A DNA stretch of 64,000 nucleotides from an uncultured Eubacteriales bacterium (GTDB lineage: Bacteria > Bacillota > Clostridia > Oscillospirales > Oscillospiraceae). The notes below the pieces were generated by a model that saw nothing but the letters and a program-made list of their open reading frames with translations, did no database searches and had not been told where the DNA came from. The stretch covers positions 1 to 64,000 of the forward strand of contig UQGJ01000001.1 of the NCBI GenBank assembly GCA_900540545.1, read 5' to 3'. Position numbers and translations under genes: made by a program. Every line of letters starts with the position of its first letter. Position 1 is the first letter of the stretch. Below are positions 31,799 through 39,550 of the stretch, in pieces.

Positions 31799-33217
31799 TT
31801 ATTTGCGCACGATTTGGACGCCCTGGGGGGTATCCACCAGCTCGATGCCCATAGCCTTCAGCTCGTCGCGGATGCGGTCGGCCTCGGCCCAGTTCTTGGC
31901 CTTTTTGGCGGCGGTGCGAGCCTCCACCAGGGCCAGGACCGCCGGGTCCTCGTCCCCGCCGCCGCTTTGGGCGGCGTTTTTCTCCCGGAGCGCCGCGGCC
32001 CGGTCCAGCAGGCCCAGGCCCAGCACGGAGTCGTAGCTGTCGATGGCCGCCCGCTTGGTGGCGTCGCTGACGTCGGCCTTCAGCACATTGTAGAGGGCGG
32101 TGATGCCCAGGGAGGTGTTCAGGTCGTTGCCCACGGCCTCGATGAAGTCGGCCTTGAACTTTGCCAGCGCGTCCTGGTCCACGGCCCCCTCCTCCGTGAG
32201 GGCGGCGACCCGGGCCACCAGCTTGTCGTAGGCAGCCTTGGCGTTGTCCAGGTTCTCCCAGGAGAAGGTGAGAGCCTTGCGGTAGTGGGACTGGAGGCAG
32301 AACAGGCGGTAGACCATGGGGTCGTAGCCCTTCTCCTCCAGGAGGGAGACGGTCAAAAACTCGCCCTTGGACTTGGACATCTTGCCCCCCTCGGTGTTCA
32401 GGTGGTGGACGTGCATCCAGTACTTGCACCAGGGGTGGCCCAGATAGGCCTCGCTCTGGGCGATCTCGTTGGTGTGGTGGGGGAAGGCGTTGTCGATGCC
32501 GCCGCAGTGGATGTCCAGGTACTCGCCCAGGAACTTCATGGAGATGCAGGAGCACTCGATGTGCCAGCCGGGGTAGCCCACGCCCCAGGGGGAGTCCCAC
32601 TTCAGGGCCTGGTCCTCGAACTTGGACTTGGTGAACCACAGGACGAAGTCGGTCTTGTTGCGCTTGTTGTCGTCGGCCTCCACGCCCTCCCGGACGCCCA
32701 CGGCCAGGTCCTCCTCGTCGTGGTCGTTGAACACGTAGTAGTGGTCCAGCTTGGAGGTGTCGAAATAGATGTTGCCGCCGGCTTCGTAGGCGTAGCCGGT
32801 GTCCATCAGCTTGGTGATGACGGTGATATAGCTGTCGATCATACCCGTGGCGGGCTGGACCACGTCGGGGTACTTGATATTCAGCTTTTTGCAGTCGGAG
32901 AAGAAGGCGTCGGTGTAGAACTGGGCGATCTCCATCACCGTCTTGTGCTCCCGCTGGGCGCCCTTGAGCATCTTGTCCTCGCCGGTGTCGGCGTCGGAGG
33001 ACAGGTGGCCCACGTCGGTGATGTTCATCACCCGGGTCACGTCGTAGCCGTCGTAGCGCAGCAGCTTTTCCAGCACGTCCTCCATGAGGTAGGAGCGCAG
33101 GTTGCCGATGTGGGCGAAGTGGTAGACGGTGGGGCCGCAGGTGTACATGCTCACCTTGCCGGGGGTGTGGGGGACGAAGTCCTCCTTCTTGTGGGTGGCG
33201 GAATTATAGAGCTTCAT
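31799..33217 (-). CDS. cysS: Cysteinyl-tRNA synthetase
   Basis: 472 residues, class I. MYTCGPTVYHFAHIGNLRSY holds the zinc Cys and the HIGH-type motif. GWHIECSCISMKFLG and FPHHTNEIAQSEA provide the other zinc ligands, and GGKMSKSKGEFLTV is the KMSKS loop. It charges tRNA-Cys. It overlaps the cysE stop by 4 bases and shares the T-box leader. Confidence 0.96.
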   Translation of the reverse strand: MKLYNSATHKKEDFVPHTPGKVSMYTCGPTVYHFAHIGNLRSYLMEDVLEKLLRYDGYDVTRVMNITDVGHLSSDADTGEDKMLKGAQREHKTVMEIAQFYTDAFFSDCKKLNIKYPDVVQPATGMIDSYITVITKLMDTGYAYEAGGNIYFDTSKLDHYYVFNDHDEEDLAVGVREGVEADDNKRNKTDFVLWFTKSKFEDQALKWDSPWGVGYPGWHIECSCISMKFLGEYLDIHCGGIDNAFPHHTNEIAQSEAYLGHPWCKYWMHVHHLNTEGGKMSKSKGEFLTVSLLEEKGYDPMVYRLFCLQSHYRKALTFSWENLDNAKAAYDKLVARVAALTEEGAVDQDALAKFKADFIEAVGNDLNTSLGITALYNVLKADVSDATKRAAIDSYDSVLGLGLLDRAAALREKNAAQSGGGDEDPAVLALVEARTAAKKAKNWAEADRIRDELKAMGIELVDTPQGVQIVRK

Positions 33218-33864
33218 AGGTTACTCTCCTTTGCTTTTTCATCCATCAGTTTTTCAAGCCACTCCAGCCGGGAGGAGAGGGCTTGCAGTTCCTTTTGTAC
33301 GGGGTCGGTGACGTGGATCTGGTCCACGTCGCCGGCGTAGTCCACCTTTTCCCCGCCGATGCGCACCACCCGAGCGGGCACACCCACGGCGGTGGCCTCC
33401 GGGGGTATCTCGGACAGGACCACGGCGTTGGCCGCGATGCGGGCTCCGTCCCCCACCTTGAAGGGCCCCAGGACCTTGGCCCCCGTGGAGACCATGACGC
33501 CGTTGCCCAGGGTGGGGTGGCGCTTGCCGTGGTCCTTGCCGGTGCCGCCCAGGGTGACGCCGTGGTAGATGAGGCAGTCGTCGCCGATCTCGGCGGTCTC
33601 GCCGATGACGATGCCCATGCCGTGGTCGATGACCAGCCGCCGGCCGATGGTGGCGCCGGGGTGGATCTCAATGCCTGTGAGGTGCCGGGAAATCTGGGAG
33701 TTGAGCCGGGCCAGGAAGAATAGTCTGTGCCGGTAGAGCCAGTGGGATACCCGGTGGAATATCAGGGCGTGGACGCCGGGATAGAGCAGGAAAATCTCCA
33801 GCCGGGACCGGGCCGCCGGGTCGCGGGCCTGATAGGCCCGCAGGGTCTCGCCTAATCGCGTCAA
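33214..33864 (-). CDS. cysE: Serine O-acetyltransferase
   Basis: 216 residues from TTG 33864, seven bases after AGGAGG. It makes O-acetylserine, the first step to cysteine. The left-handed beta-helix has GIEIHPGATIGRRLVIDHGMGIVIGETAEIGDDCLIYHGVTLGG, with the catalytic His in DHGMG and YHGV. Expression rises when tRNA-Cys is uncharged (T-box). Confidence 0.92.
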   Translation of the reverse strand: MTRLGETLRAYQARDPAARSRLEIFLLYPGVHALIFHRVSHWLYRHRLFFLARLNSQISRHLTGIEIHPGATIGRRLVIDHGMGIVIGETAEIGDDCLIYHGVTLGGTGKDHGKRHPTLGNGVMVSTGAKVLGPFKVGDGARIAANAVVLSEIPPEATAVGVPARVVRIGGEKVDYAGDVDQIHVTDPVQKELQALSSRLEWLEKLMDEKAKESNL

Positions 33865-33884
33865 TTCAGGGCCTCCTTTTGGAA

Positions 33885-34121
33885 ACAAAAGCGCCCCCCA
33901 TGCCCGCAGGCATGAGAGGCGTGCATCACGCGGTTCCACTCTCGTTTTCGCTCAAGGGCCGGTAACGGGGCCAAGCCGGGGGACATTACATCCCCGCGCT
34001 CCCGGATGCACTTCGCGCCGGGTACCCGTGGGACCGCTTTCAGCCGGTGACGTTCCCTCTCTGGCCGGGTCTCTCCCCTGTCCGCTACTCTTTCCGTTCT
34101 CCGCGCATGGTTTCCTATGTC
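33885..34121 (-). promoter_or_regulatory. Cysteine T-box leader
   Basis: The 410-base gap before cysE holds a T-box riboswitch. Stem I has an AGAGA-type bulge region near 34060. The specifier TGC (Cys) is at 34010-34008 in the context GAAGTGCATC. The T-box sequence AGAGTGGAACCGCG is at 33942-33929. The terminator (CATGCC-TGC-GGGCATG with a C/G-rich lower stem) ends in CTTTTG near 33889. Uncharged tRNA-Cys would pair and favour readthrough into cysE-cysS. Confidence 0.92.
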
Positions 34122-34127
34122 TCCAGT

Positions 34128-34156
34128 ATATTATCATTCCGGGGCGGTGGTGTCAA
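34128..34156 (-). promoter_or_regulatory. cysE-cysS promoter
   Basis: TTGACA (34156-34151), 17 bases, TAATAT (34133-34128), close to consensus, starts the T-box leader about 260 bases before cysE. Confidence 0.85.
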
Positions 34157-34278
34157 GGGAGGAGCCGGGAATTTGGAACTGGACATGAGGCGTGACGCCT
34201 GAGAAAAAGCAACTTCCTGTCACAAATTGCGTCCCTCGGTCGATTATGGTATAGTAGACAAAAAGGAGGCGGGGCGGT

Positions 34279-34734
34279 ATGGCGCTGGTCGCGGCCCTTA
34301 TTCTGACCCATCTGGCGGCGACGGCCGCTGTGGCGGGCGTTTTCTTTTGGGAGCTGTACAGACACTTTTTTGACGGTCCCTGTGCCGCAGGGACTGCGGT
34401 TGCCGCCGTCCTGCCCCTGCTGATTTACCCCCTGGGCGGCTGGCTGGCCCGGAGGAGGTCTCTTCCCGCCGGGCGCCGCCTCCATTGGACTGTCGCTTTG
34501 ACGTCGGGGCTGGTCGTGGTCCTTGTGGCGCTTTTCCCGTTCGGCAGGACACTGGTCCTGCTGCCCACTTTCCTGCCGGTCTATGAAATCACCAATGCCC
34601 TCCCGTCCATGGGCCTGTCCTATGACCTGCGCATGTCCATTCTAGAGCCGCTCTTCACCACCACCCTCCAATGGGGCTATCTGCTGCTGTTCTGGCTGTT
34701 CGTATGGCCCCGGTCCAAGCCGGTCCACAACTGA
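34279..34734 (+). CDS. Membrane protein of unknown function
   Basis: 151 residues, about four membrane helices (LVAALILTHLAATAAVAGVFF; VAAVLPLLIYPLGGW; VALTSGLVVVLVALF; WGYLLLFWLFVW). A promoter TTGCGT (34227), 17 bases, TATAGT (34250) precedes it, and AGGAGG is before ATG. It heads an operon with the zinc-ribbon membrane proteins. Family not recognised. Confidence 0.7.
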   Translation: MALVAALILTHLAATAAVAGVFFWELYRHFFDGPCAAGTAVAAVLPLLIYPLGGWLARRRSLPAGRRLHWTVALTSGLVVVLVALFPFGRTLVLLPTFLPVYEITNALPSMGLSYDLRMSILEPLFTTTLQWGYLLLFWLFVWPRSKPVHN

Positions 34735-34748
34735 AAGGAGAGAACGTT

Positions 34749-35288
34749 ATGGCGCTGATTACCTGTCCCGAATGCGGCAGAGAGATTTCCGACCAGGCGA
34801 AGGCCTGCATCCACTGCGGCTATCCGCTGGAAAATGCAAAAGAGGACCGCTTCGCGCTGGTACTGCTGGACGCGGGTGGAGATTTGGACAAGACGGCGGA
34901 GGCGCTCCAGGGGATTCCCGGCTACGAGGCGTGGGAAAAGGCCGCCGCCACAGCCGCAGACGTTCTTCCGGCGGTCCTCCTGCGCGGACTGCCCTATGAT
35001 GAATGTTCCGCCCTGGCAGCGCGCTTCAACAGCACGCTCCCGGCCCCGCCCGCGGGCGACTTCGCCAACCTGACCCAGGAATACCGGGGAGCGGCCAGGG
35101 TGCGGGTCATTCGGGACGCCGATGCCGACGATCTGTCCAGCCTGAGCGAGGCCCCCGCCGCCAAGCCTCCCAGCCCCGCACCGGCGGAGGCCACCCCTGC
35201 CGAATCCGGCGGCATGGGCTTCGGCGGGACGGTACTGGCGGTGATTTTGGGTGTCATCGCCGCCCTGGTCATCCTGTCGTTCCTGTGA
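34749..35288 (+). CDS. Zinc-ribbon / L12-like domain / membrane-anchor protein (paralog 1)
   Basis: 179 residues from ATG 34749 (AAGGAGAG upstream). The N-terminal zinc ribbon (LITCPECGREISDQAKACIHCGYPL, residues 3-27) is followed by a ~70-residue domain (FALVLLDAGGDLDKTAEAL...LLRGLPYDECSALAARF...VRVIRD) with the strand-helix-helix-strand-helix-strand rhythm of the ribosomal L7/L12 C-terminal domain. Then come a Pro/Ala-rich linker and one C-terminal membrane helix (TVLAVILGVIAALVILSFL). Two paralogs lie nearby. Function unknown. Confidence 0.75.
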   Translation: MALITCPECGREISDQAKACIHCGYPLENAKEDRFALVLLDAGGDLDKTAEALQGIPGYEAWEKAAATAADVLPAVLLRGLPYDECSALAARFNSTLPAPPAGDFANLTQEYRGAARVRVIRDADADDLSSLSEAPAAKPPSPAPAEATPAESGGMGFGGTVLAVILGVIAALVILSFL

Positions 35289-35665
35289 ACCGGCGTTCCC
35301 TTTGGTTCCAGCTGGGGGTCATCGGGGGCGCGGCGGCGCTCTATCTGGCCAACCGGCTGTGCCTGATTCCCCATGCCCAAGGGGCGGCCCTGCGGTTTCT
35401 CCAGTGGTACTTTGCCGACATCCTGGCGGGAGCCATGATTTTGGGCATCGTCAACCTGCTGCTTCTCCTCGCCCGCCGGGGCTGGCGGCTGGACACGCCG
35501 GGAAAAATCGCCCCCTTCCTCCTCCTGTGCGGCTTCGCGTGGGAGGTCCTCCCCCTCTATTACAAGGCGGGGGCGGTCTTTGACTGGTATGATTTCCTGT
35601 GCTATTTCATCGGCGGAGGCATTTACTATCTGACGGGCCGGGTGCTGGGCATCCGCGCCGAATAA
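35285..35665 (+). CDS. Membrane protein, four helices (VanZ-like?)
   Basis: 126 residues from GTG 35285, overlapping the previous stop (GTGA). It has four hydrophobic segments, with a final FDWYDFLCYFIGGGIYYLTGRVL that recalls the VanZ family D-x-L-x-Y-x-x-G pattern. Function unknown; it is coupled to the zinc-ribbon gene. Confidence 0.65.
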   Translation: MNRRSLWFQLGVIGGAAALYLANRLCLIPHAQGAALRFLQWYFADILAGAMILGIVNLLLLLARRGWRLDTPGKIAPFLLLCGFAWEVLPLYYKAGAVFDWYDFLCYFIGGGIYYLTGRVLGIRAE

Positions 35666-35683
35666 GAAAGAGAGGGATTTGTT

Positions 35684-36196
35684 ATGGCATTGTTATCCTG
35701 TCCCGAGTGCGGCGAGTTGGTCTCCAGCCGGGCCGCCTGCTGCGTCCACTGCGGCTGTCCCCTCACCCCGGCGGCGGAGCCGAGCACCCTGGACGGCCAG
35801 CTCTGCGCCCTGGTGCTGGTCGGGGCCGACTTCAACGACCTGCGCCTGCTGGGGCAGATGCAGGAGCTGCTGGGGTGCGGTGAGACGGAGGCCCAGCGGC
35901 TGCGGACGGAGCTGCCCCTGGTCCTCAAGCGCGGGGTCCCCTACCAGGAGTGCAGGGCCCTGTGCGCCCAGTTCGGCAAGGGCAATACCCTGTATATTTA
36001 CCGGGACGAGGACGCCGGCGACCCCCAGCGGCTGGCGGACGCCGCCCCGCTGGACATCCCCATCTCCCCGGCCCGGCCCAAGATTCCCCGCCCCCTCTCC
36101 TTCTGGCAGCTGGTGGGCGCCATCCTAACCTCTCTGACCCTGTGGATGGTCATCTCATGGATCATCACCTGGCTTCTGAGCCGCGCCTTGTACTAA
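35684..36196 (+). CDS. Zinc-ribbon / L12-like domain / membrane-anchor protein (paralog 2)
   Basis: 170 residues, AGAGAGGG before ATG. Zinc ribbon LLSCPECGELVSSRAACCVHCGCPL, then the L12-like module (LCALVLVGADFNDLRLLGQMQELL...TELPLVLKRGVPYQECRALCAQFGKGNTLYIYRD), then a C-terminal membrane helix (LTLWMVISWIITWLL). Same architecture as the proteins at 34749 and 38471. Confidence 0.75.
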   Translation: MALLSCPECGELVSSRAACCVHCGCPLTPAAEPSTLDGQLCALVLVGADFNDLRLLGQMQELLGCGETEAQRLRTELPLVLKRGVPYQECRALCAQFGKGNTLYIYRDEDAGDPQRLADAAPLDIPISPARPKIPRPLSFWQLVGAILTSLTLWMVISWIITWLLSRALY

Positions 36197-36215
36197 AGGG
36201 CCGAATTCACTTGAA

Positions 36216-36250
36216 AAGGGCCGCGCATCGCCAGGCGATGCGCGGCCCTT
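36216..36250. terminator. Bidirectional terminator
   Basis: AAGGGCCGCGCATCG-CCAGG-CGATGCGCGGCCCTT, a perfect 15-base stem, lies between convergent genes ending at 36196 and 36257. Confidence 0.88.
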
Positions 36251-36256
36251 GTTTGC

Positions 36257-37048
36257 CTATCTGCGCTTTCGGAAGAGCAGATAAATCAGTGCGGCGGTGG
36301 CGGCTACCACCAGGACTACTAAAACCACGGTCACCGGCTCCATGCCGGACGTCTTGGGGGCGGGTATCTCCCCCGCCGGCGGGATGGCGATGGCGTCCAA
36401 GGGAAGGACCGCCGCGCTGGCCGGCAAATCCTGGTTGGCGGGGTCAGAGAGACAGACCCAGACGTTGCGGACCCCCATCACATAGCCCACAAAACCCCAA
36501 ACCCGGCCGTCTTCATCCTCCCAGCAGCTTTGAAATGTCTGGGATGGCGTCCCATTCTCCCGAAACCACTTGGCGTCGCAGTCCGCCCACTCGACGATAC
36601 CAGAGCCGGGGTATTTCCAGAGAACCACCGTCTCCAGTCCATCGAAGGCGTGGTCATAACTACTGTCGCAGGGTACGAACTCCGCCCCGTGGGCTTCTTC
36701 AAAGGTGAGATAGTCGGGTACGGGGGTACAGTCGGACAGGCGGACCCAGCCCCGGAGGGTCTCCCCCTCTCCAGAGACGCTGCTCCAGGTCTCGCCGCCC
36801 GCCGTGTAGAGGAACAGGCCGGAGAAGGTCTCCCCGTTGGCGACGTTTTCCCGCTGTTCGGCAGAGTCCGGCGCTTTCCACAGCGTGGTATAGCCCTCCG
36901 GGCCGTTGGCGGTGTACTCCCGGTACAGGTATTCAAATTCTCCCCGGTGGGCGGCATAAAAGGCGTCCTCCGGCTCAAAAATCACATCCGCCAGGGCGGT
37001 GGGGACCAGCAGGGCAAGGGAACACAACAGCGCAAGCCATTTTTTCAT
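36257..37048 (-). CDS. Exported protein with C-terminal membrane anchor
   Basis: 263 residues from ATG 37048. A signal peptide (MKKWLALLCSLALLVPTALA) is followed by a large extracellular part rich in Trp, Glu and Gly, with SH3-like stretches such as GETLRGWVRLSDCTPVPDYL and GRVWGFVGYVMGVRNVWVCLSDP. A Pro-rich linker and a membrane helix with an RKRR stop-transfer end follow. It may be a cell-surface protein with bacterial SH3 repeats. Overlaps the upstream gene by 4 bases. Confidence 0.65.
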   Translation of the reverse strand: MKKWLALLCSLALLVPTALADVIFEPEDAFYAAHRGEFEYLYREYTANGPEGYTTLWKAPDSAEQRENVANGETFSGLFLYTAGGETWSSVSGEGETLRGWVRLSDCTPVPDYLTFEEAHGAEFVPCDSSYDHAFDGLETVVLWKYPGSGIVEWADCDAKWFRENGTPSQTFQSCWEDEDGRVWGFVGYVMGVRNVWVCLSDPANQDLPASAAVLPLDAIAIPPAGEIPAPKTSGMEPVTVVLVVLVVAATAALIYLLFRKRR

Positions 37049-37362
37049 CCGATGAACCTCCCAATCAATAATCCGATGCCGAAGGACAGGGCGTTGGCGG
37101 TCAGGGACAGGCGCCAGGGGCGGGAGATATGCGCCCCGTAACGCCGGTAATAGAGGGCCTCCACCGCCACCGCCGCGCCCTCCAGCAGCAGGGTGACGGG
37201 CGGGGCCGGGAACAGGCTGTGGAGGAGGACCACGGCGGGATTGGTGAGGACGTTGACCAGGGCGCACAGCCCTAGGTCCCGGCCCCGGAGGCCCCAAATC
37301 AGGGCCACGGCCAGCTCCACCAGCAGGGTGAGGGCCAGGGAGAGGACGAAGGACGTCAGCAT
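37045..37362 (-). CDS. Small integral membrane protein
   Basis: 105 residues from ATG 37362, about three membrane helices. LTSFVLSLALTLLVELAVALIWGLRGRDLGLCALVNVLTNPAVVLL and ALSFGIGLLIGRFIG are seen; the LVNxLTNP motif recurs in small Clostridial membrane proteins. Function unknown. Overlaps both neighbours. Confidence 0.65.
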   Translation of the reverse strand: MLTSFVLSLALTLLVELAVALIWGLRGRDLGLCALVNVLTNPAVVLLHSLFPAPPVTLLLEGAAVAVEALYYRRYGAHISRPWRLSLTANALSFGIGLLIGRFIG

Positions 37363-38348
37363 GGCGGCGGCTCCTTCCCAAGGCCCGGCAGCAGCAGGGT
37401 CAGAGATGCCAGCGCGGCCCCGGCGTAAACCGCCGGAGCGGGGGCCAGGGGCGTCCAGCCCAGGTAGGCGGGCAGGAAGCCAAGAAAGAGGGCGAAGGTC
37501 AGCAGGCCGAAGGCGAAGCCCCTGGTGTGGGGCAGGAGGCGGGCGGCGGCCCACAGAGTCAGGGGCATGGTCATGTTGAACAGGAACACCGCCGCCAGGC
37601 CCAGACCCGGCAGGTCCGAGCCCAGGAAGCACAGGGTGGACAGGGCCAGGGTCCAGGCCGCCGTCCGGGCGGGGCCGAAGCGGTCGGCCAGCAGGCCCCC
37701 GGCCGCCTTGCCGAAGGCGGTGGCGCAGACCAGGGCCAGCCCCCATTGGGGCTTCCAGGGGAAGGCAAAGAGGAAGCCCGCCCAGGAGCGGAGGACCACC
37801 ACCAGAAAGAGGCACAGGAGGGTGGGGACCAGGGGGCCGGGGTCCGCCGGGAGCTGGGCGGGGCCGTTGGAGGGGCCGGTCCGGCACCCCAGGGCCAGCA
37901 GGGCGGCGAAGGCGGCTAGGGCCAGACAGATGGGGAGGGCCAAGGCCGCGGCCCCGCCGGACCAGAGACCGCCCAAATAGATGCCGAAAGCGCCGGGGGA
38001 GACGAAGACGCCCAGGGGACCCACCCGCCCGGCGCTGGCGTGGAGGGTGTCCAGCCCGCCGCCCACGTGGAACAGGGCGTTGCCCACCCCGGCCGCCAGG
38101 GCGGCGGGGAGGCTCCCCGGCAGAATCCAGGCCAGCAGGACCAGGAGGCAGCCGGAGGCGGCTGTCAGGTGGTTGCGGTCCAGCCGGTCGGCCAGGAGGC
38201 CCAGGGGCATCTGGAGGGCAAAGGCGCAGAAATTATAGAGGAGGACCACCGTGGCGGCGTCCCCGGCCGGGACCAGGAGGCCCAGGACCAGCAGGGCGCA
38301 GGACAGGTCCACCAAAAAATGGGCGGCGGAATAGGCGGTCAGGCGCAC
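37356..38348 (-). CDS. MFS-like membrane transporter
   Basis: 330 residues from GTG 38348 (GGAGGG upstream). About ten membrane helices; the loop LQMPLGLLADRLDRNHL resembles the MFS motif between helices 2 and 3, and FGKAAGGLLADRFGPARTA is its second-half copy. Shorter than a typical 12-helix MFS protein. Substrate unknown. First gene of the three-gene operon down to 36257. Confidence 0.7.
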   Translation of the reverse strand: MRLTAYSAAHFLVDLSCALLVLGLLVPAGDAATVVLLYNFCAFALQMPLGLLADRLDRNHLTAASGCLLVLLAWILPGSLPAALAAGVGNALFHVGGGLDTLHASAGRVGPLGVFVSPGAFGIYLGGLWSGGAAALALPICLALAAFAALLALGCRTGPSNGPAQLPADPGPLVPTLLCLFLVVVLRSWAGFLFAFPWKPQWGLALVCATAFGKAAGGLLADRFGPARTAAWTLALSTLCFLGSDLPGLGLAAVFLFNMTMPLTLWAAARLLPHTRGFAFGLLTFALFLGFLPAYLGWTPLAPAPAVYAGAALASLTLLLPGLGKEPPPC

Positions 38349-38407
38349 GGGCTTCCCTCCTCTCTCTGTATGTTTTGACGGCGGATGTGGAAAATAGTTC
38401 CGTGAGG

Positions 38408-38445
38408 TGTCACAAGTTGACGGTGTGAATCGCTTTTGATATGAT
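38408..38445 (+). promoter_or_regulatory. Promoter with TGTCACAARTTG motif
   Basis: TTGACG (38417-38422), 17 bases, TATGAT (38440-38445). The 12-mer TGTCACAAGTTG (38408-38419) overlapping the -35 differs at one position from 34218-34229, at the -35 of the other operon of this family, suggesting a shared regulator. Confidence 0.65.
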
Positions 38446-38470
38446 AGACACAAAGATGGGAGGTTTTACT

Positions 38471-38944
38471 ATGGCGTTGATCCACTGTCCCGAATGCGGC
38501 GGCACGGTGTCGGACCAGGCCCCTGCCTGCGTCCACTGCGGCTGTCCCCTGGAGGCCCCGAAAGACGATGCCCGGTATGCCCTGGTGCTTCTGGACCGGG
38601 GACCGGACCCGGAGGCCACGGCCAAGGTCCTGTCCCAATGGGCTGAAATCACCCATAAGGAGGCCCTGGACCGGATGGAGTCGGTCCCCATGGTCCTGCT
38701 TCGCAATCTGGACCGGGACCGCGCAAAGGACGCGGCGGCGGCCTTCGGCAAATGCTCCGGCATCAAGGTGGTGCTGGACGACAACGCCAATTCCCTGAGT
38801 CAGGCCGTGACCGCCCCGGCGGTGACCTTCCGCACCTCATTCCAGCCCGTGAGCAAAATGAGCTTCGGCGCCCTGGTAGGGGCCATCGTGGCGGGGAACG
38901 TTATCACGATGATCGTATTCTGGCTTTTGGGGGCTATTTTCTGA
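38471..38944 (+). CDS. Zinc-ribbon / L12-like domain / membrane-anchor protein (paralog 3)
   Basis: 157 residues from ATG 38471 (GGGAGG upstream). Zinc ribbon LIHCPECGGTVSDQAPACVHCGCPL, then YALVLLDRGPDPEATAKVLSQWAEITHKEALDRMESVPMVLLRNLDRDRAKDAAAAFGKCSGIKVVLDD, the clearest L7/L12-CTD-like copy, then a C-terminal helix (GAIVAGNVITMIVFWLLGAIF). Monocistronic, with its own promoter. Confidence 0.75.
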   Translation: MALIHCPECGGTVSDQAPACVHCGCPLEAPKDDARYALVLLDRGPDPEATAKVLSQWAEITHKEALDRMESVPMVLLRNLDRDRAKDAAAAFGKCSGIKVVLDDNANSLSQAVTAPAVTFRTSFQPVSKMSFGALVGAIVAGNVITMIVFWLLGAIF

Positions 38945-38976
38945 GGGCGGCGGTCCCCACATAAAGAACCGGCATC

Positions 38977-39020
38977 AAAAAACAGGGCCTTCGGCGGTTT
39001 CCGCCGAAGGCCCTGTTTTT
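38977..39020. terminator. Bidirectional terminator
   Basis: AACAGGGCCTTCGGCGG-TTT-CCGCCGAAGGCCCTGTT with A and T runs on both sides, between convergent paralog 3 and pgsA. Confidence 0.92.
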
Positions 39021-39021
39021 G

Positions 39022-39546
39022 TTACTTCTTCCAGTTCAGCACGTCCCGGTTCTTGACGAAATACTCCACCCCGGAATAGAGGGTGGTGGCGACGATCAAA
39101 ACCACGCAGATGGTGTTGACGATGGCCGGGATAGGCAGGAGCATGAGGCAGATACAGACCATGGTGGTGGCCGTTTTGACCTTCCCCGACCAGCCCGCCG
39201 CGATGACCCGGCCGTTGTCCACGGCCACCAGCCGCAGGCCGGTGACGGCAAACTCCCGGGCCACCACGATGAGGACGCACCAGGCGGGCATCTGGCCCGC
39301 CTCGATAAACCACACCATGGCTGAGACCACCAGCAGCTTATCGGCCAGGGGGTCCATGAACTTGCCGAAGTCGGTGATCTGGTCGTAGTGCCGGGCCACG
39401 TAGCCGTCGATGAAGTCGGTGACGCTGGCCAGGATGAAAATGGCCAGGGCCACGTATCGGTTGAAGTCGAAATCCAGATAGAGGATGACCAGGAAGATGG
39501 GAATCATCACGATCCGGGTCATGGTCAGCTTATTGGCAGTATTCAT
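39022..39546 (-). CDS. pgsA: CDP-diacylglycerol-glycerol-3-phosphate 3-phosphatidyltransferase
   Basis: 174 residues, membrane enzyme that makes phosphatidylglycerol phosphate. The CDP-alcohol motif DFIDGYVARHYDQITDFGKFMDPLADK is complete (DG-x2-AR-x8-G-x3-D-x3-D). Starts MNTANKLTMTRIVMIP as in the family. Lies directly after rimO, an arrangement common in Firmicutes. Confidence 0.94.
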   Translation of the reverse strand: MNTANKLTMTRIVMIPIFLVILYLDFDFNRYVALAIFILASVTDFIDGYVARHYDQITDFGKFMDPLADKLLVVSAMVWFIEAGQMPAWCVLIVVAREFAVTGLRLVAVDNGRVIAAGWSGKVKTATTMVCICLMLLPIPAIVNTICVVLIVATTLYSGVEYFVKNRDVLNWKK

Positions 39547-39550
39547 CGGC

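Noticed and set aside
31752..32639. Arg/Pro/Gly-rich reading frame inside cysS
   Set aside because: It is an out-of-frame product of the GC-rich cysS gene.
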